A stretch of 64,000 bases of DNA from Eucommia ulmoides (lineage: Eukaryota; Streptophyta; Magnoliopsida; Garryales; Eucommiaceae): assembly GCA_016647705.1 (NCBI GenBank), contig CM028335.1, forward strand, positions 10,988,905-11,052,904. The letters run 5' to 3'. Position numbers and translations under genes: made by a program. The notes under the pieces are model-generated. The model was not told where the DNA came from and made no database searches. It saw only the letters and a program-made list of their open reading frames with translations. This document shows positions 1 to 12,218 of this stretch, in pieces (positions within the stretch are counted from its first letter, which is position 1; each line of letters begins with the position of its first letter).

Positions 1-999
1 AGGATTATAAAAAAAATATTATTATGATTACAAAAATTACTATCACTATTGCAAAAATCGTAATGCTAATAATTTAATTTAATGAAAATATTAACCGATT
101 GGAATTTTACCTATTCCGAATCGCTCGCGGGCCAAGAAATTTGGATTTTTTTTCGAATTTATTTGATTTTCCTTCTTTTTTCCCTTTCCCCCTTTTTTTT
201 TTTTTCTTCTTTTTCTCTTTTCTTCTTTTCCCGCTTCTGTTTTGGTCGCTAGATTCCCACTGCCGCGGCGACAACCCCCCCTTCTTTTTTTCTGTTCTGC
301 ATTTCAGCCCCTGGTTCAGCTCTCTCTCTCTCTCTCTTTCCTCACCCACCGTCGGCCAACCTACACCAATGATCACCCATACACCATTCACAAACGTCGT
401 CGATCACACACACATACACACACACACACACACACATACAACGGTTGAGCACACGAGCAACACACACATAGAACACACAGACGCACACCCATTTGTCTGA
501 ACACATATATACAATCGGACAACCACACACACCCTCCGAACCAAATAACGACGATCACATATGCACACACACATACTGAATAGAGCACACATATCAACGA
601 ATAGAGTATACCGACAAACAGTGATACGCACATAAACCGTCGGACGAACGGCAGCACACACACACGCTGAACGACAACACCCACTCCACCGACGACTCCA
701 CACACACATGCAATTTGTTGGACGAACGCACCCATACCGTCGGCGATCAGCAAAATAGCACCGACAATTCACACACTGAACGGCAACGAACACACCCACA
801 CCGTCGAGCAAAACGGCGACGATCACACCCTCGCCCACCGTCAACGATGAACAGCAACCAGTACACACACACGCCAACATACAGATGACGAGCAGAACAC
901 ACACGAACACACATGTCGGAGCAGCCCACTGCCAACCGAAACCCACAACCCAACCTTCCCTATCTCTTCTTTGTGTTTTGATTGTGCATTGCATGAAGG

Positions 1000-1068
<69 letters not shown>

Positions 1069-1357
1069 TATTGAGATCAACAAAACCGAAAACAGATAAA
1101 GGGGATCGACGTGGCAACGCAATGAATCAAGATCAAACCACTAATTTCATGCATATATATATATATATATATTATCCTCCCCTACATTCTTTAAGTTGTC
1201 ATTTAAATCCCAAAATTTTGAATGAATGTTTCTAAAATTGCTAATTGACCCCTAAACTTTTAATTTAAATATTAAATGACACATTCCACTCCGTTATTTT
1301 TTAAATACTCTAAAATGCAACTAAAATTATAAGTATGCAAAAAATTAGGGTCTTACA
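1..1357 (+). mobile_element. Right part of a long LTR (same family as the 12.3-15.0 and 11.8-17.2 kb solo LTRs)
   Basis: This stretch matches, in the same order, the right half of the 2.68 kb LTR at 12313-14994. It has a T-rich tract, then CT-rich and CA-rich low-complexity blocks, a (TA)n tract, and a terminal segment ending in GGGTCTTACA at 1357. The LTR begins before the window, so neither its start nor its target duplication can be seen. No primer-binding site or coding region follows, so it may be another solo LTR. The CA-rich reading frames across 340-950 are low-complexity artefacts, not genes. The family looks like Ty3/gypsy on terminal sequence (TGTCAC...CTTACA), but this is an inference. 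Confidence 0.75.
1003..1066. repeat. (TA)n microsatellite
   Basis: About 64 bases of alternating TA inside the LTR fragment. A shorter TA run at 1153-1171 and related tracts in the other LTR copies show that these simple repeats belong to the LTR family. Confidence 0.95.
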
Positions 1358-1692
1358 AATGGAAACTCAAATTTGAAACCTAAAACTAAACTATAAAAAT
1401 TGAACTCACACACATACTGAACAGATTAGTGCAGAGAGAAAGAGAGATAACTTGGATTGAAAGACATGGCTGGCGAAGATACCTGTATCAGTTCTGATCC
1501 CAGAGAGAGTTAGAGGTATTAAAATCACCTTGAATGCATGTAATGAGATATTAACCAAAACCTTTACCATTGACATGCAACTAAACCATCAAAGCAACAA
1601 AAAGGGGAAAAAATAATTAATTAGAAAATAGAAACCTCGAATCGACACTTTTCACTAGGACAAATAATTAATTTGAAAATGAAACCTCCAAT
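1358..1692. other. Unassigned spacer
   Basis: AT-rich sequence between an LTR end and a DNA element. I see no reading frame, RNA gene or repeat here. Confidence 0.5.
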
Positions 1693-1707
1693 CACTACAA
1701 CAAAAAT
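1693..1707 (+). repeat. Possible CACTA-type terminal fragment
   Basis: CACTACAACAAAAAT is the kind of terminus found on CACTA transposons and resembles the ends at 34713 and 35590. Sequence of a PIF/Harbinger-like element follows directly, so no subterminal region is visible and chance is possible. Confidence 0.3.
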
Positions 1708-2358
1708 AGAATAGGATGAGAATTTTGTTTCCTTCTTGGGAGGAGAATCGCGTTTGGTAACGACAATTATTTTTTTTGTTCAGGGAACATAATTGTGTTT
1801 GGTAACGATTTTATCCTAAAAATTAAGAACGACCCCTAAACCACAAATTCAAGAACAAATCCTAAAATAAATTCAATAACAAATCCAAGAACAAATTCAA
1901 GAACACCAAGAACAAATTCAAGAACAACAATCACAAATCCAAGAACAAATTTGTATAACACCAAGAACAATTTTGATTTAGAAATCAGAAACCCAAAATA
2001 GAACACCACAAATCTAAACCCAATTTTGATTTCAAACAAATTCAAGAACAATCACAAATTGAAACTCAATTTCGATTTCGAAATCGAAATCGAAGGCGAA
2101 GCAGACGCACACGATCGAAGGCAAAGTAGACGCAGACGAATGAAGACGAAGAAGATTGAAGAAGAAGACCAGACGAACATGGTCAATGAAATCGAAAAGT
2201 AGATGACGATGGAGAAGAACGTGATAGAGAAAATAATGAACCAGACGCTTTCACGGTCTACAAAGAAACCCTATTTCGAAATTGAAATGGAAATCAAAAT
2301 AGGGTTTCGATTTCAGAATCGAAAACCTATTAGCAAACAAAATCCATGGAGAAACAGA

Positions 2359-4054
2359 TTGGTGGCTGGTAATTTAGCGCTGACACTTTCACCGCAAGCA
2401 TACGGATCAAGTTTTAGTGTAATGGACCTTTCGGTCAGGTATCATATTCATAAGGATTGGTTGAGATTACTATCGAATACTGCGATTGTCATAACCCGAC
2501 TTTATCTAGGCGACAAAAATGGTATTTAATTTAATACTAATTTAACTATACTAATTACTCATACGAGATAGTTATGGGATGGATTATCTAGGGATTAACT
2601 TTATTTATTTAAACGCATTTGATTTCATTTAGTCTACAATAATGGTGTTCGATCTATTCAACAATCTCGGTATCTAAAACTCCTCCGCCACCTCTCCTGA
2701 GTGTAAGACAGGGGAATACGCAACTTCGTGTTAACGAAGAAGTCCCCCTCAACGTCTTAACAACCGTAGATTGCGTGAGTTTTGCCCCAACGTCATCGAT
2801 TGCATACAAAACCTCAGTTCGTAAACTCTCTCACCATCTCTCCCGAGTGTAAGACGAGGGATATCACGCGACTTCGTGTCAACGAAGAAGTCCCTCTCAA
2901 CGTCTTAACGACCCTAGGTCACGTGAGTCTTGCCCCCAACGTCATTGATTTCATGCAATGTGTTTACCCTATCAACAATCTCAGTTCTAAAACTCCACCG
3001 TCACCTCTCCCGAGTGTAAAATGAGGGAATACGTGATTTCACGTCAACGCCGAAGTCCCTCTCAATGTCTTAACGACTCTAGGTCATGTGAGTCTTGCCC
3101 CAACGTCATTGATTGTCCACAATCCTAATCCCGACTGGGTTATCGGATCGTGGCGTTTGTTTATTCTAATCTAAATTCGGGATTTGTCAAATCCCATATT
3201 CTCAATATATTATTCTAAGCATGATAAATAAACAATATGATAAACACACTCAAACATTGAAGAACAATCATCAAAGAAACACAATTCAACCAAAACTACG
3301 TTTTTATAAATGATATTAATCCCATACATAATCCACTTTCAACCTATGGCCATAGTCATTTATACAATTGAAACTAGGCTAAAGATGCTCAAACAAACAT
3401 CGAAGATAAGAAATAAAAGGAAAAACGGATGAACTTAGCTGATATCCAAAGATTAGCCGCTAAAACCGTTCACCGATCGATTCTCCTTCTCTGCATGGTA
3501 ATCTTCTCCTTCGGATTTGTTTGAGCTCTTTCTACTATAAAATAAGCCCTAAGGTAGCAAAGGAGAGGGGAGAAAATGGGTATAAATAGACAAAATATCT
3601 AAAATAAATATCTAACACTGCGCAGAGGCCACCACCGCGGCCGTGGGATTCATCTCTGTGGTGGTAGAATATGTCGGTTAAAAGCTCGCCGAGACGATGG
3701 AGAAGGCGGTGGCTGTGGAAAACATTCTGCTGGTTCACCGCCTAGGTACTGGGATTCACCGCCTAGGCGGTGAGGTTTCAGCAACAATGGTATCTTCTCA
3801 GCATCTTCACCGCCACGGCGGTGGTCTGGACGCCCAGCAGTGGGTTTGTTTGCAGAATCTTACCGCCTTACTCATTTTTCCACCGTTCTCGATACGATTT
3901 GATCGTTTATGCTTCGATTTCATACATTTTCACCCCACGCACCTGTTTTAATTCAAAAAGAATAAAAACATATTAAAACATATAAAAATAACTATAAAAC
4001 TACTCTAAAACTAACAAAATCAATTTGAAAATACGTAGGTAGATCACACCTATC
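2359..4054. mobile_element. Solo-LTR-like insertion, about 1.70 kb
   Basis: This block interrupts a DNA element, and ACAGA is present on both sides (2354-2358 and 4055-4059) as a 5-bp target duplication typical of LTR elements. It carries no recognisable gag or pol, so a solo LTR is the simplest reading. The ends defined by the duplication are not a clean TG..CA, so the boundary may be off by a base or two. It contains three imperfect direct repeats and a motif of the form CCGCCTAGGCGG repeated with variation around 3740-3830. Orientation is not certain. Confidence 0.55.
2685..3115. repeat. Three imperfect tandem repeats inside the LTR-like insertion
   Basis: Units start near 2690, 2832 and 3002. 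Each has CTCTCC(T/C)GAGTGTAA, then a block like ACTTCGTGTTAACGAAGAAG, then CAACGTCTTAACGAC and GCCCCAACGTCATTGATT. Spacing is about 140 and 170 bases. The function is unknown. Confidence 0.85.
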
Positions 4055-4245
4055 ACAGACGAAATCGATGGAGAAGTAGACGCCAGAGGATGACGAACCT
4101 GTAGACGAAGACGATGGACATGATGAAGATGAAGAACAAATGATGAATGACAATGGAAGAAAGTGAGCTCAGATGGTTTGTTTTTATATTTGGGAATGGG
4201 AATTCATATGGTTTGTTTTTGGTTGTAAATGGCATTAGAAATTGC

Positions 4246-4626
4246 CTAGCCTATTCCTCCCAAGAAGAAATGTTGGGGCTTCCAGTTCTTTACCGACTCC
4301 TCAAGGCTTGAGAGAAACCGTCTCCGAGACGCGACAAAGCACCACCCCTTCCTGAAGGGCATGGATTTGGGAAAGAAAAGAGATTTAAACAAGTCCAGGG
4401 ACGGCTCTAGCCCCTCAGCCTTGCAAATAACGAATAAAGCTACGAAGGCCCGAATGCAGTTGGGAGCAAGCTGTGATAGACACAGCTTGTACTCCACACA
4501 CAATGCCAAAATCCAAGGATAGATCAGAAACCATAAACTGCTACGCAAATGTTGCATATACATCGTAATAAAATCCTCAGGAGGGGCACAAGCCCTATCC
4601 TTAGAGAGGGAATGATGGGTCTCCAC
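4246..4626 (-). mobile_element. Antisense-ORF remnant, gypsy-type transposon protein family
   Basis: The 126-residue minus-strand frame contains LAPNCIRAFVALFVICKAEG, LEPSLDLFKSLFF and KNWKPQHFFL. These match the usual pattern of this family (Q-L-x-P-N-x-W-R, then G-x-x-P-S-x-x-x-F, then W-K-x-x-F-F). The family occurs in plant Tat-like gypsy elements and has no firmly known function. Here it is a fossil fragment. Confidence 0.6.
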
Positions 4627-5557
4627 TCCTTCTGGGAAGGTATATTTGCTCTAGGCCTCCTTGATTTTTTCATCCATCATCCTTGACTCGATCCTCTAAA
4701 CGAGACTCTCTCCCAGAATAATATCATCTCCTGTCTTAGCCTCACCCTCCGGACCTGAGTTCAACTTCGTAATAAGGCTGCTGGTAGGCCCAGCACTATC
4801 TCCGTTATTCCAACGATCGGAGGACTCAACATCACTGGAGAAACTTGCCCATTTCTTCAGGCAAGGGAGAAATGCCGATAGGGGTCAGTCTATTGAAGAT
4901 GAATGTTTAGGTCCTGATTAGGGGTGGCAGACCCCGACGAAGACTCAAAAACAGAAGAATAGGTAATGAAAGATATTTTGGAAGATAATGAATTTTAGAA
5001 GAGAATGAGTTACCTGCTGAGAAGGGAATGCTCCAAAAGTTGCAAAAATGTAAAAATAAACTCTAGGTGCCTCCTTTGTATAGGAGGGAACCTATCCACA
5101 CCAACCGTTATCCCTAACGATGACTTGAAGACGCCTGGAAATGGCGTGCCATTTAAAATCCGTGCAACCACGTGTCCCCTTCCTGGTGATTGGGCAGGCG
5201 GTATGTTTGGGCGCATTGAAGAGGAGCCACTGAAGGGGCGCAGACACGGTGGGACGAGTGCATGATGTTCGCCACTTTCTCGTTGATCTAGGGTGGGCTA
5301 TCTGTTACCATTCTCGGGCTACCCGTTTACACTCTCAGGCCTTCCTTTCCATTCTCGAACTGACTGTTCCCATCTTGGAATCGCCAATCTCCTTCTTGAA
5401 AATGAAGCCTCAGCCCCATGTAATGCCCTGCAAATATCAAAAAATGTCATTAACACCTCAAAAGACTCCAATAGAAGCAACAGAGCTCCACAAGAAGCCC
5501 ACAATAAAGTCCCCAGTCTTTTGAATTTCTTTTCAATACTAGGGACTAGGGGGCTAC

Positions 5558-6580
5558 TGATGAGTATAAAAATAGTTACCCCAATGCAACCAATTAAAGA
5601 CCGTCGTGTCCACAACTCCCCACAAAGATCAAGTCAATTCAAAGATTAAGTGTGAAGATTTCACCAAGCGGAGCGATATCTCCATCCATGTCAGCCATCT
5701 CAAAGGCCTCAACACAATCCACGAAGAGTCAGCAAGCCACCACCAGGATGGAAAATCCTTCTCCATCTTAGTATTCTCTACAGCGGCATCGTTAGTCTCG
5801 GGGATCTACTCTGTAGAGCTCCTCGAGCAAAGGCCTCCTTCTCGTCTCCAGCTACCCAAGAAGGGTAGGGTAAGTAGCTCCACATAACTCCCCCTTCCCG
5901 TCTCCAACTAACCGGGAAGGTCAAGAATCAGACTCCTCATCTCGGCTACAGTAGGATAGTGTCTTCCTCGATTTATGGGTTGGCTCATTTCTCCAACCCT
6001 AAATATCCCCGAAATATCTCCAAATACCTCTATAAATATCCCCATAATATCCCAAAATATCCCCAAATATGGCCAAGGTGAGGCACCCTCTCATTGGCTA
6101 CTTACCAAATTAGTACATTTATTGAGAAGACACTAATTCATACTTAAACCCTTAAGCTAATCCATTTCTTTGCCCATAAATAGGAGGGCATACAATTGCC
6201 CAAAGGTAGATGAATTTTGCCCACTCTTCTCCGCAACTTCTCTATAAATTTTTCCCCCATACGCTGATTCTCATAACGGAGGGGACATGCTGGGGTCATC
6301 CCGTTAAGTCTTTTGTGTAGGTTTCTAGGTGCTCCCCATCTCGGAACTACCCCATCTCAAGCTCCGATTCACTTTTTCTCAAATCTCAAGGTGTTCTAGT
6401 CATCATCTTCTCGGCCAAGAAGGCTTTTGGGTCCATTTCAATTCAGGCCCATCTCTTTTCAGCCAGGGATTTCTTGACGGATAAGAAGTTCCAGGGATTA
6501 AAAATCTCTATTCCAGACCTCTTCAACTCCACCAGCGCTGACCAGACCATACTATTGAAGTCATCCAAAATCCGACATCA
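5558..6580 (+). repeat. 3' LTR of the Tat-like fragment
   Basis: It begins TGATGAGTATAAAAATAG after a polypurine-like tract and ends in TCCGACATCA. A partner 5' LTR is not present in the window. Segments with CCCCAAATAT-type repeats (6000-6075) and TATAAATA-like sequence (6176-6182) lie within it. Confidence 0.55.
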
Positions 6581-6750
6581 AATATACAATTGAAAAATTA
6601 TCAACGCAGATGCATCCGAGTGATATTCAATCTAGATATGTTCCTTATCAACAAAGAACATCTATCATGATTGAGAACAAAGTGAAATTAAAGAGACATA
6701 CATACACATACATATAACGTGCATTTGAACTATATAAAGGTAATGGAATT

Positions 6751-6793
<43 letters not shown>

Positions 6794-7079
6794 CCTGGTA
6801 ATATGTAATTACATGAAGAAGAAAAAAATATTGACAATGTATATCGTAATTGAAAACAACAATTGTGAATCAGTTGCGTGCTCAGTAGCAAGCACGAATG
6901 ATGGTGATGAGCAATTCATAGAAAAATCAATTGAGTAAAACAAACTATGACAAAGACTGCATATTTATATGGATCAAAGTGATATAATAGAATTACCCAT
7001 GTGATTGTTAATGATGCAGAACAACTTAACACTAATAAATTCACGACTCATCAAACTCTAAAGTTTATCGAGGTACTGA
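6581..7079. other. Spacer with a 39-base poly(T) tract
   Basis: No gene is visible. A run of T at 6753-6791 is the only notable feature. On the minus strand this could be the poly(A) tail of a retroposed sequence, but I see no target duplication. Confidence 0.5.
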
Positions 7080-7625
7080 TGTTGCCAAAAATCCCTAGCT
7101 CGTGCAACAGATCTTCCATGTGACAAAGACCTCTACAACCGACAATTATAACCTGCAAAATCGATTAGCTCAAACGGAGACTGGTGTGGTGTCGTCCAAA
7201 GAACCTCCGACGTGAGAATAAGTTAGTCTATTTTATAGTGAGAAATCAAGTACTTGAGGGTTAAAATAACATGTCGATAACTTTCCTTTATATAGACTTC
7301 TCAAGACGTGCCATTTTTTTGGTGAGGGACCTTTCATGATCCTCTCTTATTTGCATGGGTTATAATGGTGATTTCACTTCTATTTGCATGGGATCAAATA
7401 GTTGGTTTGTGGCGGTTCTCCTCATGTGTGGATGTCATGGGATTTTTTAGCTTACCTTTAATTGGCCTTCCACTGTGGAATTTATTTATTCTCAATTGGG
7501 CCTCTTCAAAGGGTCTTCTTCTATTTATGTATTAGGTCGCTTATTATCAGCTGACCTCATTCTCGGTAAGTTGGTGTGTTCAGCTTGGAATGATCATCGG
7601 ATTACTTTTTCTGGTAGGATTATCA
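7080..7625 (-). repeat. 3' LTR of the 7.1-18.1 kb gypsy element
   Basis: About 546 bases, aligning along its length with 17579-18126. Shared blocks include GTGAGAATAAGTTAGTCTAT and ACTTCTCAAGA. By eye the two are roughly 80-88% identical. Confidence 0.8.
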
Positions 7626-7876
7626 CAAGAACTAACAAGTTTGATTTAAGATTTCATTAGAAAGATTTAAAAAAAAAAAAAAAAAAAAAGTTTTTATAGA
7701 TCCAATTCACCCTCCTTTTGGATCAATCTCTGGGCCAACAGTTATTTTGTCTTTTATGTCTTTGAGTCCATCCAACAGTCTGGTAGAGGTTGGTTCATCG
7801 TCAAGTTCTATTTTAGAGCAGACGACGTCTCCCAAAGCATATCCATCCACCGATTCCCCAATTAAATGGGAAAATC

Positions 7877-8890
7877 ATGGTGCTAGTACCTTTAGGGAGG
7901 AATGGCTTAAGTTATTCTGAGAAAAATACAATATCCCTTAGTCGATTTCAATTAGGGTTCCTTCTGAGGAAGAACGTCCCTATAGCGCCAAAGAGGATAA
8001 GATATGCCACTTTGTGTGAATGTTTGAATATGGACTTAGGCTTCCTTTTACCCATTTTCTTAACAACCTCTTTTATCAATTAGAGATTACTCCAACCCAA
8101 TCAGTACCCAACGAATTTCGTCAGATCATGGGCGCTATAGCCTTTTCTCGGGTAAACAATGTTCCTCTTCCCACAGGAATGGTTAGGAGTGTCTTTTTCC
8201 TCAAATTTCTTCACAATATTGGGAGATTCTATTATTCAACCATCAAGAAGTACTCCTTTCTTACTGACCTTCCTACTGCGATGAAAGGAGGTTGGCAAAG
8301 GCGATACCTCTTCTTTAAGGGTAATTAGGAGTTTTTCTCTGATGAGATAGTGCTACCTCCAGTAGTACTGAAGCATTTTAACTTCCCAAGTAATTTTCTA
8401 TTTTTTTGTTTTTGTCTTTTCGAATCCAAATTTGTGAATTTTTCTTTGGGATGTCCTTATATTTTCCTAGGTTATCTTGTGCAGGCGAAGGTGACTGCAA
8501 GAGTTTTAACCTGCAGAAGATAGACCCCTATAATTTGTGCCCCGAGAGCCTGGGACAACCGGTATTTCTCTACCACCTCCTACTTCCACGGCGTCTAGCC
8601 AGGGCACGTTTTCTTCTTCGAGCAGTCGTGGCATGTCTCGTGAGCAGATGTGTCATTTGCTTTGGGAGGTGGGCCCTTCAATCCCAAATCGCCAGGAGAT
8701 CTTTGATAACACCATATGGACTTTATTAGAGCAGTCCTAGGACAAGATTCGGGGTAAGATAGGGAGTTGCAGTCGTGCAGAGCTCTTCAGAACTCTTATT
8801 TGTGCACTTCTCTAGGTAATATTATTTTTCTTCAGTATGTGTGGATTCTTTGAAGTTGGTTTATGGATTTTGATCAAATGATATTGTCTT
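7877..8890 (+). mobile_element. Antisense-ORF remnant of the Tat-like element, gypsy-type transposon protein family
   Basis: Plus-strand frames around 7877-8330 encode ITPTQSVPNEFRQIMGAIAF, GMVRSVFFLKFLHN and MKGGWQRRYLFF. This is the family pattern (P-x-Q-x-x-P-N-x-x-R, then F-x-x-F, then K-G-W-x-x-R-x-F-F) also seen at 4246-4626. Two stretches further on look like ordinary GT..AG introns (about 8387-8484 and 8816-8894), so this antisense unit may once have been spliced. It is broken and is treated as a fossil. Confidence 0.55.
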
Positions 8891-8894
8891 GCAG

Positions 8895-9840
8895 AGAATC
8901 CACTTATCTTCTATGCTAGCGGAGATCTCTGATGACATGGTTGATTTCAATACTCAACTTATGCATTAGCTGACAAAGTCCAATAGACTGGAGGATGACC
9001 TTCGCGTTTTTCAAGAGTAGAAGGTTTTTCTTGAGATTGACCTAACATTAGCTAGGTCGCCCAAAGAGAAATTTGAGGTTGATTTTCACACTGCTAATTC
9101 TCAATGCGAGGCTCTGCAGAAGAGCAACCAACTTCTAATCACTAAGAACAACAGGTTCTTTATTGAGAGCTCTTCGCTAAGGCGAGAGCTCAACTTAGTG
9201 CAGTCAGGTTAATTTATTGAAGACTGATCTTCATGCCAAGGATGATGCCCTCTAACATTCAGATAATGAGAAGAGCTAATTTTCTACTGAGCTGGACAGG
9301 GAGAAAATATGGACTGCTGGATTGGAGAGAAGGTCTGCCAGTTAGTCGAAGGTAGTAGAAAGGTTGTCTGTAGAGATGAAGCAGAGGGCGAAGGAGAATG
9401 ATGAGAAGATTGCTAAGCTTTGAGAGTAATTGAACACCCTGAAAGAGAGCATCTAGTTGGTCGAATACTAGCATTGCCAAAGCTTGGTGACGAGGGAACA
9501 CCCAGAGAGCCAAAAGGTGAGGCGCGGAAGAAGAAGATGGTGCCACTACTAAGGGTGAGGTGCCATCAGCTGACCTGGCAATCCCTCCTACGGAGACTTC
9601 CACGTCTGTTGTTGAGGTGCCTATTATTAGTCCCAAGTCCCTTTAATTAGCTCATAATCAGTCCAGCTCTTCCTTTAATGGATCAAGCTCCAATTTTACC
9701 TTCAACAACATAGTCTTCAACTCAGCCTTTAGTAAACCAAGTTCAAGCTCTGCCTAATGATCCAGTCCCTACTCTTGCTAGACTCCAAGTCACTGCCCAA
9801 CCAGATGTTGCAGACCAGAGTTTGATGCCCTGATTTGACG
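8895..9840 (+). mobile_element. Coiled-coil-like part of the antisense unit, degraded
   Basis: The plus strand shows Glu/Lys/Leu-rich coding-like sequence (for example around 9000-9440), consistent with the coiled-coil region that often follows the gypsy-type transposon domain. No intact frame spans it. I assign no function. Confidence 0.4.
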
Positions 9841-10016
9841 ATTGTCTTTTTAGTTTTTAAACAGTAGCCGCCCCTATTAGTATTGGAAATACACTTACAT
9901 AATTACCGTACATCTTTCATCACTTATTTGTCATAAATGCATCTGCTCAACGATTTGTTTTCACTTTCTTTGTTATTTTTATTCATCGGGTTGGCTATTT
10001 AAAGCCAAATTATGCA

Positions 10017-10575
10017 TTGAGTTTTACACAACCAACGTTTTCTTTTCCTCTGTTTAAGATTCCACAGAGCCTTTTCTTTCTCCTTATTTATTTTCTCATC
10101 CATCTTTTGCCAAAGCTATGTCGATGCCATCCTCGTCTTCCTCCTTCGATGCTATTTAGAACGAGAGGTAGAAGGAGATTGAGATGGGCCAGAACTTTCG
10201 CGAGTTGATGACAATGGCAAAGACCCTCTCCAAAGAGTATCTGCATCTTTGAGCTATTGAAGACACCCGCGTCGTCTTCTACTCCCAGGAAGCTACTCAT
10301 TTCTATACAATCTTTCAGCTCCAAGAACTCAGAGAACATTTGAGGAAGGCAGACAAAGAAAATCACGAGCTGATAGGCCACGTGCAGTTCCATAAGGAGT
10401 ATGCCAACCTGATGAAGGAGATGAGGGATAAGCTCTCGGAGATGAATGAGGAAAAGAAGGAGAAGATCCAAGAGTTGGTCCTTGCGATCAACTAGCACGA
10501 GGAACACGATTTCTACCATTCCAACTCGGACTCAGAGGAGCTAGATTATCTTCCTTCTCTTGGGTCGGATTAATG
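10017..10575 (+). mobile_element. Second antisense coding remnant with a coiled-coil-like segment
   Basis: Downstream of a TATTTAAAG element (9998) and a T/C-rich leader there is a plus-strand coding-like stretch that starts near 10119 after a serine-rich head. It includes FYSQEATHFYTIFQLQELRE and a Lys/Glu-rich helix, and it ends in acidic residues near 10570. Similar small frames occur beside the gypsy-type transposon ORF in plant Tat-like elements. It is broken, and its role is unknown. Confidence 0.4.
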
Positions 10576-10627
10576 CCACCCAAATCAGCCTCGGTTTTAA
10601 GCAGAATAAGTTTTAGACTTCTTAGTT

Positions 10628-10630
<3 letters not shown>

Positions 10631-10658
<28 letters not shown>
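10631..10658. repeat. (GT)n microsatellite
   Basis: About 14 GT units in the spacer between the antisense unit and gag. Confidence 0.9.
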
Positions 10659-10818
10659 TTTGTGCAATATGAATTTTTTTATTTTATTTTGATGATGATA
10701 TACATACCCTTTCCTTCCCCTATTTTTTTCAATACAAAATAAGTTTTGGTGTTTCTTCTAAGTGGCTTCATGGTTTTCGTGACGACTTTCACTCCTGGAT
10801 CTTTTTGTCCCTTGTCTA

Positions 10819-11832
10819 TTATTGCAAATAGCTATGCAACTGACCCATGATAATTAGTTTCTTAATCTCATTTTTTAGATCCCAATAGTCATCTGTGCCA
10901 TGGCCATGATCCTTGTAGAATTCACAATACTTTGCCTTGTTGTTCCTATTGGACTTTGCATGGATCATGGGTGGCCACTGAACTACCTCGGACGAACGAA
11001 TTTCATGCAGAATTTTAGAAATTTTCATTCGTAGTCGTGGGAAGTTTGTTTCTTGATGTGCATCCGGTCTCGATCTCGAGCTCCTTGAATGATCTTTCTG
11101 TTTATCCGAACTACTACCCTTTGTTCTATTGTTGTCTTTCTCGCTTTGCCTAGGGTTATTTTTGGATGATACCCTTCCTTCTCTAGCGAATCTGACATCC
11201 TCCAACTTCATGTCAGGTTTGGCCATTTCCATCAGTTCGATCACATTGTTTGGGTTCTGCTTGGTGAGGGTTATCATGTAACCCAGAAGTAAATACCTTT
11301 ATTATGAGATTTTTGTCGCACCCCTCAATACACGTTAGTTTTTCATTGAAGCGGTTCATGTACTGGCGTAAGGACTCTCATTTTTCTTATCGTAGAGCTA
11401 GCAGGTAATCAGCTCCATTCATCAACCTTTGGCAGGTTATGAAGCGACCGATGAATTGCTTCCCGAAGTCTGTGAATGGTGAGATAGAATTAGGCAGTAG
11501 CTTGTGCATGCATTCCAAAGTAGATTCTTTTAAATTAGTGGCTAAAGCTTTGTATAGCGCTGAGTTGCCCGCTCCATATAGCGCTATGACATGTCTAAAT
11601 TGGCAAATATGGTCAACCAAGTCTGTCTTTCCATCGTATTTTTTAACTTCATCGGGTTGAACTTATCTGAGAGTGGCACCTCTAATATGTCAGAGGTGAA
11701 TGGCATCTTAGTTCCTTTCAGTAGTGTTTCTAGTTCTTCCAAGGGTAGATCTCTCTCCTCCTTGTTTCTAGGCTGCTGATGAAAATCAACGGTCTCGATC
11801 TGGCTAAGTACTCTTTTTTGTGTTGGGTGATC
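10819..11832 (-). mobile_element. gag remnant of the Tat-like element
   Basis: Minus-strand frames show typical plant gypsy gag features: a segment with FGKQFIGRFITCQRLMNGAD (core gag region), an Arg/Ser/Lys-rich basic stretch, and a zinc-knuckle-like segment CEFYKDHGHGTDDYW. It reads in the same direction as the LTRs. The gene is broken. A solo LTR interrupts it at 11833, and its upstream part resumes after 17200. Confidence 0.7.
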
Positions 11833-12125
11833 TGTAAAACCTAAATCGTAAAACGTACGTCATAAATAGTTGCATTTTAGAGCATTAGAAAATTTTAGGT
11901 AAACATTTTATTGATTAAAGAACTCAAATCGAAACTTAGGGGTCAAATTTGCAAATTTAAAAACATTACTCTCAACTTGGGATGCGAATTGCCAATTAAA
12001 AATAAAAAATTAAAAATGTTAGGGATCAAATTACAATTTTAGAAACTTATAAATGTTGAATTGAACTCAAAAAGAAAACTTTAAGGAATTAGAGGGGGAA
12101 AAGAGTAATTTAACAAAAACTTTTT

Positions 12126-12131
12126 TAAAAC

Positions 12132-12216
<85 letters not shown>
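12126..12216. repeat. (TA)n-(CA)n compound microsatellite
   Basis: A run of TA to about 12180 followed by a run of CA to about 12216, within the outer solo LTR. Confidence 0.95.

Positions 12217-12218
<2 letters not shown>

Larger units (their letters stand above)
1708..4250. mobile_element. PIF/Harbinger-like non-autonomous DNA element, split by an LTR-like insertion and missing both ends
   Basis: The sequences 1708-2358 and 4055-4250 align with the left and right parts of the complete 1.08 kb element at 30020-31096. Shared stretches include AGAATAGGATGAG near the start, the GGCGAAGCAGACGCACACG block and the GAAGAACAAATGATGAAT block. Both termini are missing: the left one is replaced by a CACTA-like end and the right one stops near a Tat-like fragment. 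A 1.7 kb insertion lies between 2359 and 4054. The short reading frames over it are not genes. Confidence 0.75.
4246..6580 (+). mobile_element. 3' fragment of a Tat-like Ty3/gypsy element (antisense ORF remnant, spacer, 3' LTR)
   Basis: The left part encodes, on the minus strand, a protein segment of the plant 'putative gypsy-type transposon' family. The right part is a 1.02 kb LTR-like block (5558-6580) that starts TGATGAG directly after a purine tract (AGGGACTAGGGGGCTAC) and ends CCGACATCA. The purine tract and LTR place the element on the plus strand, so the coding remnant is antisense to it. Extra antisense frames between pol and the 3' LTR are known for Tat-lineage elements. gag, pol and the 5' LTR are absent, so this is an old broken copy. 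The 5' limit is set by the neighbouring DNA element. Confidence 0.65.

Noticed and set aside
342-1235. Several overlapping reading frames up to 237 residues, both strands
   Set aside because: They translate CA/GT and TA microsatellites within an LTR (Cys/Val or Tyr/Ile strings). No domain and no codon signal.
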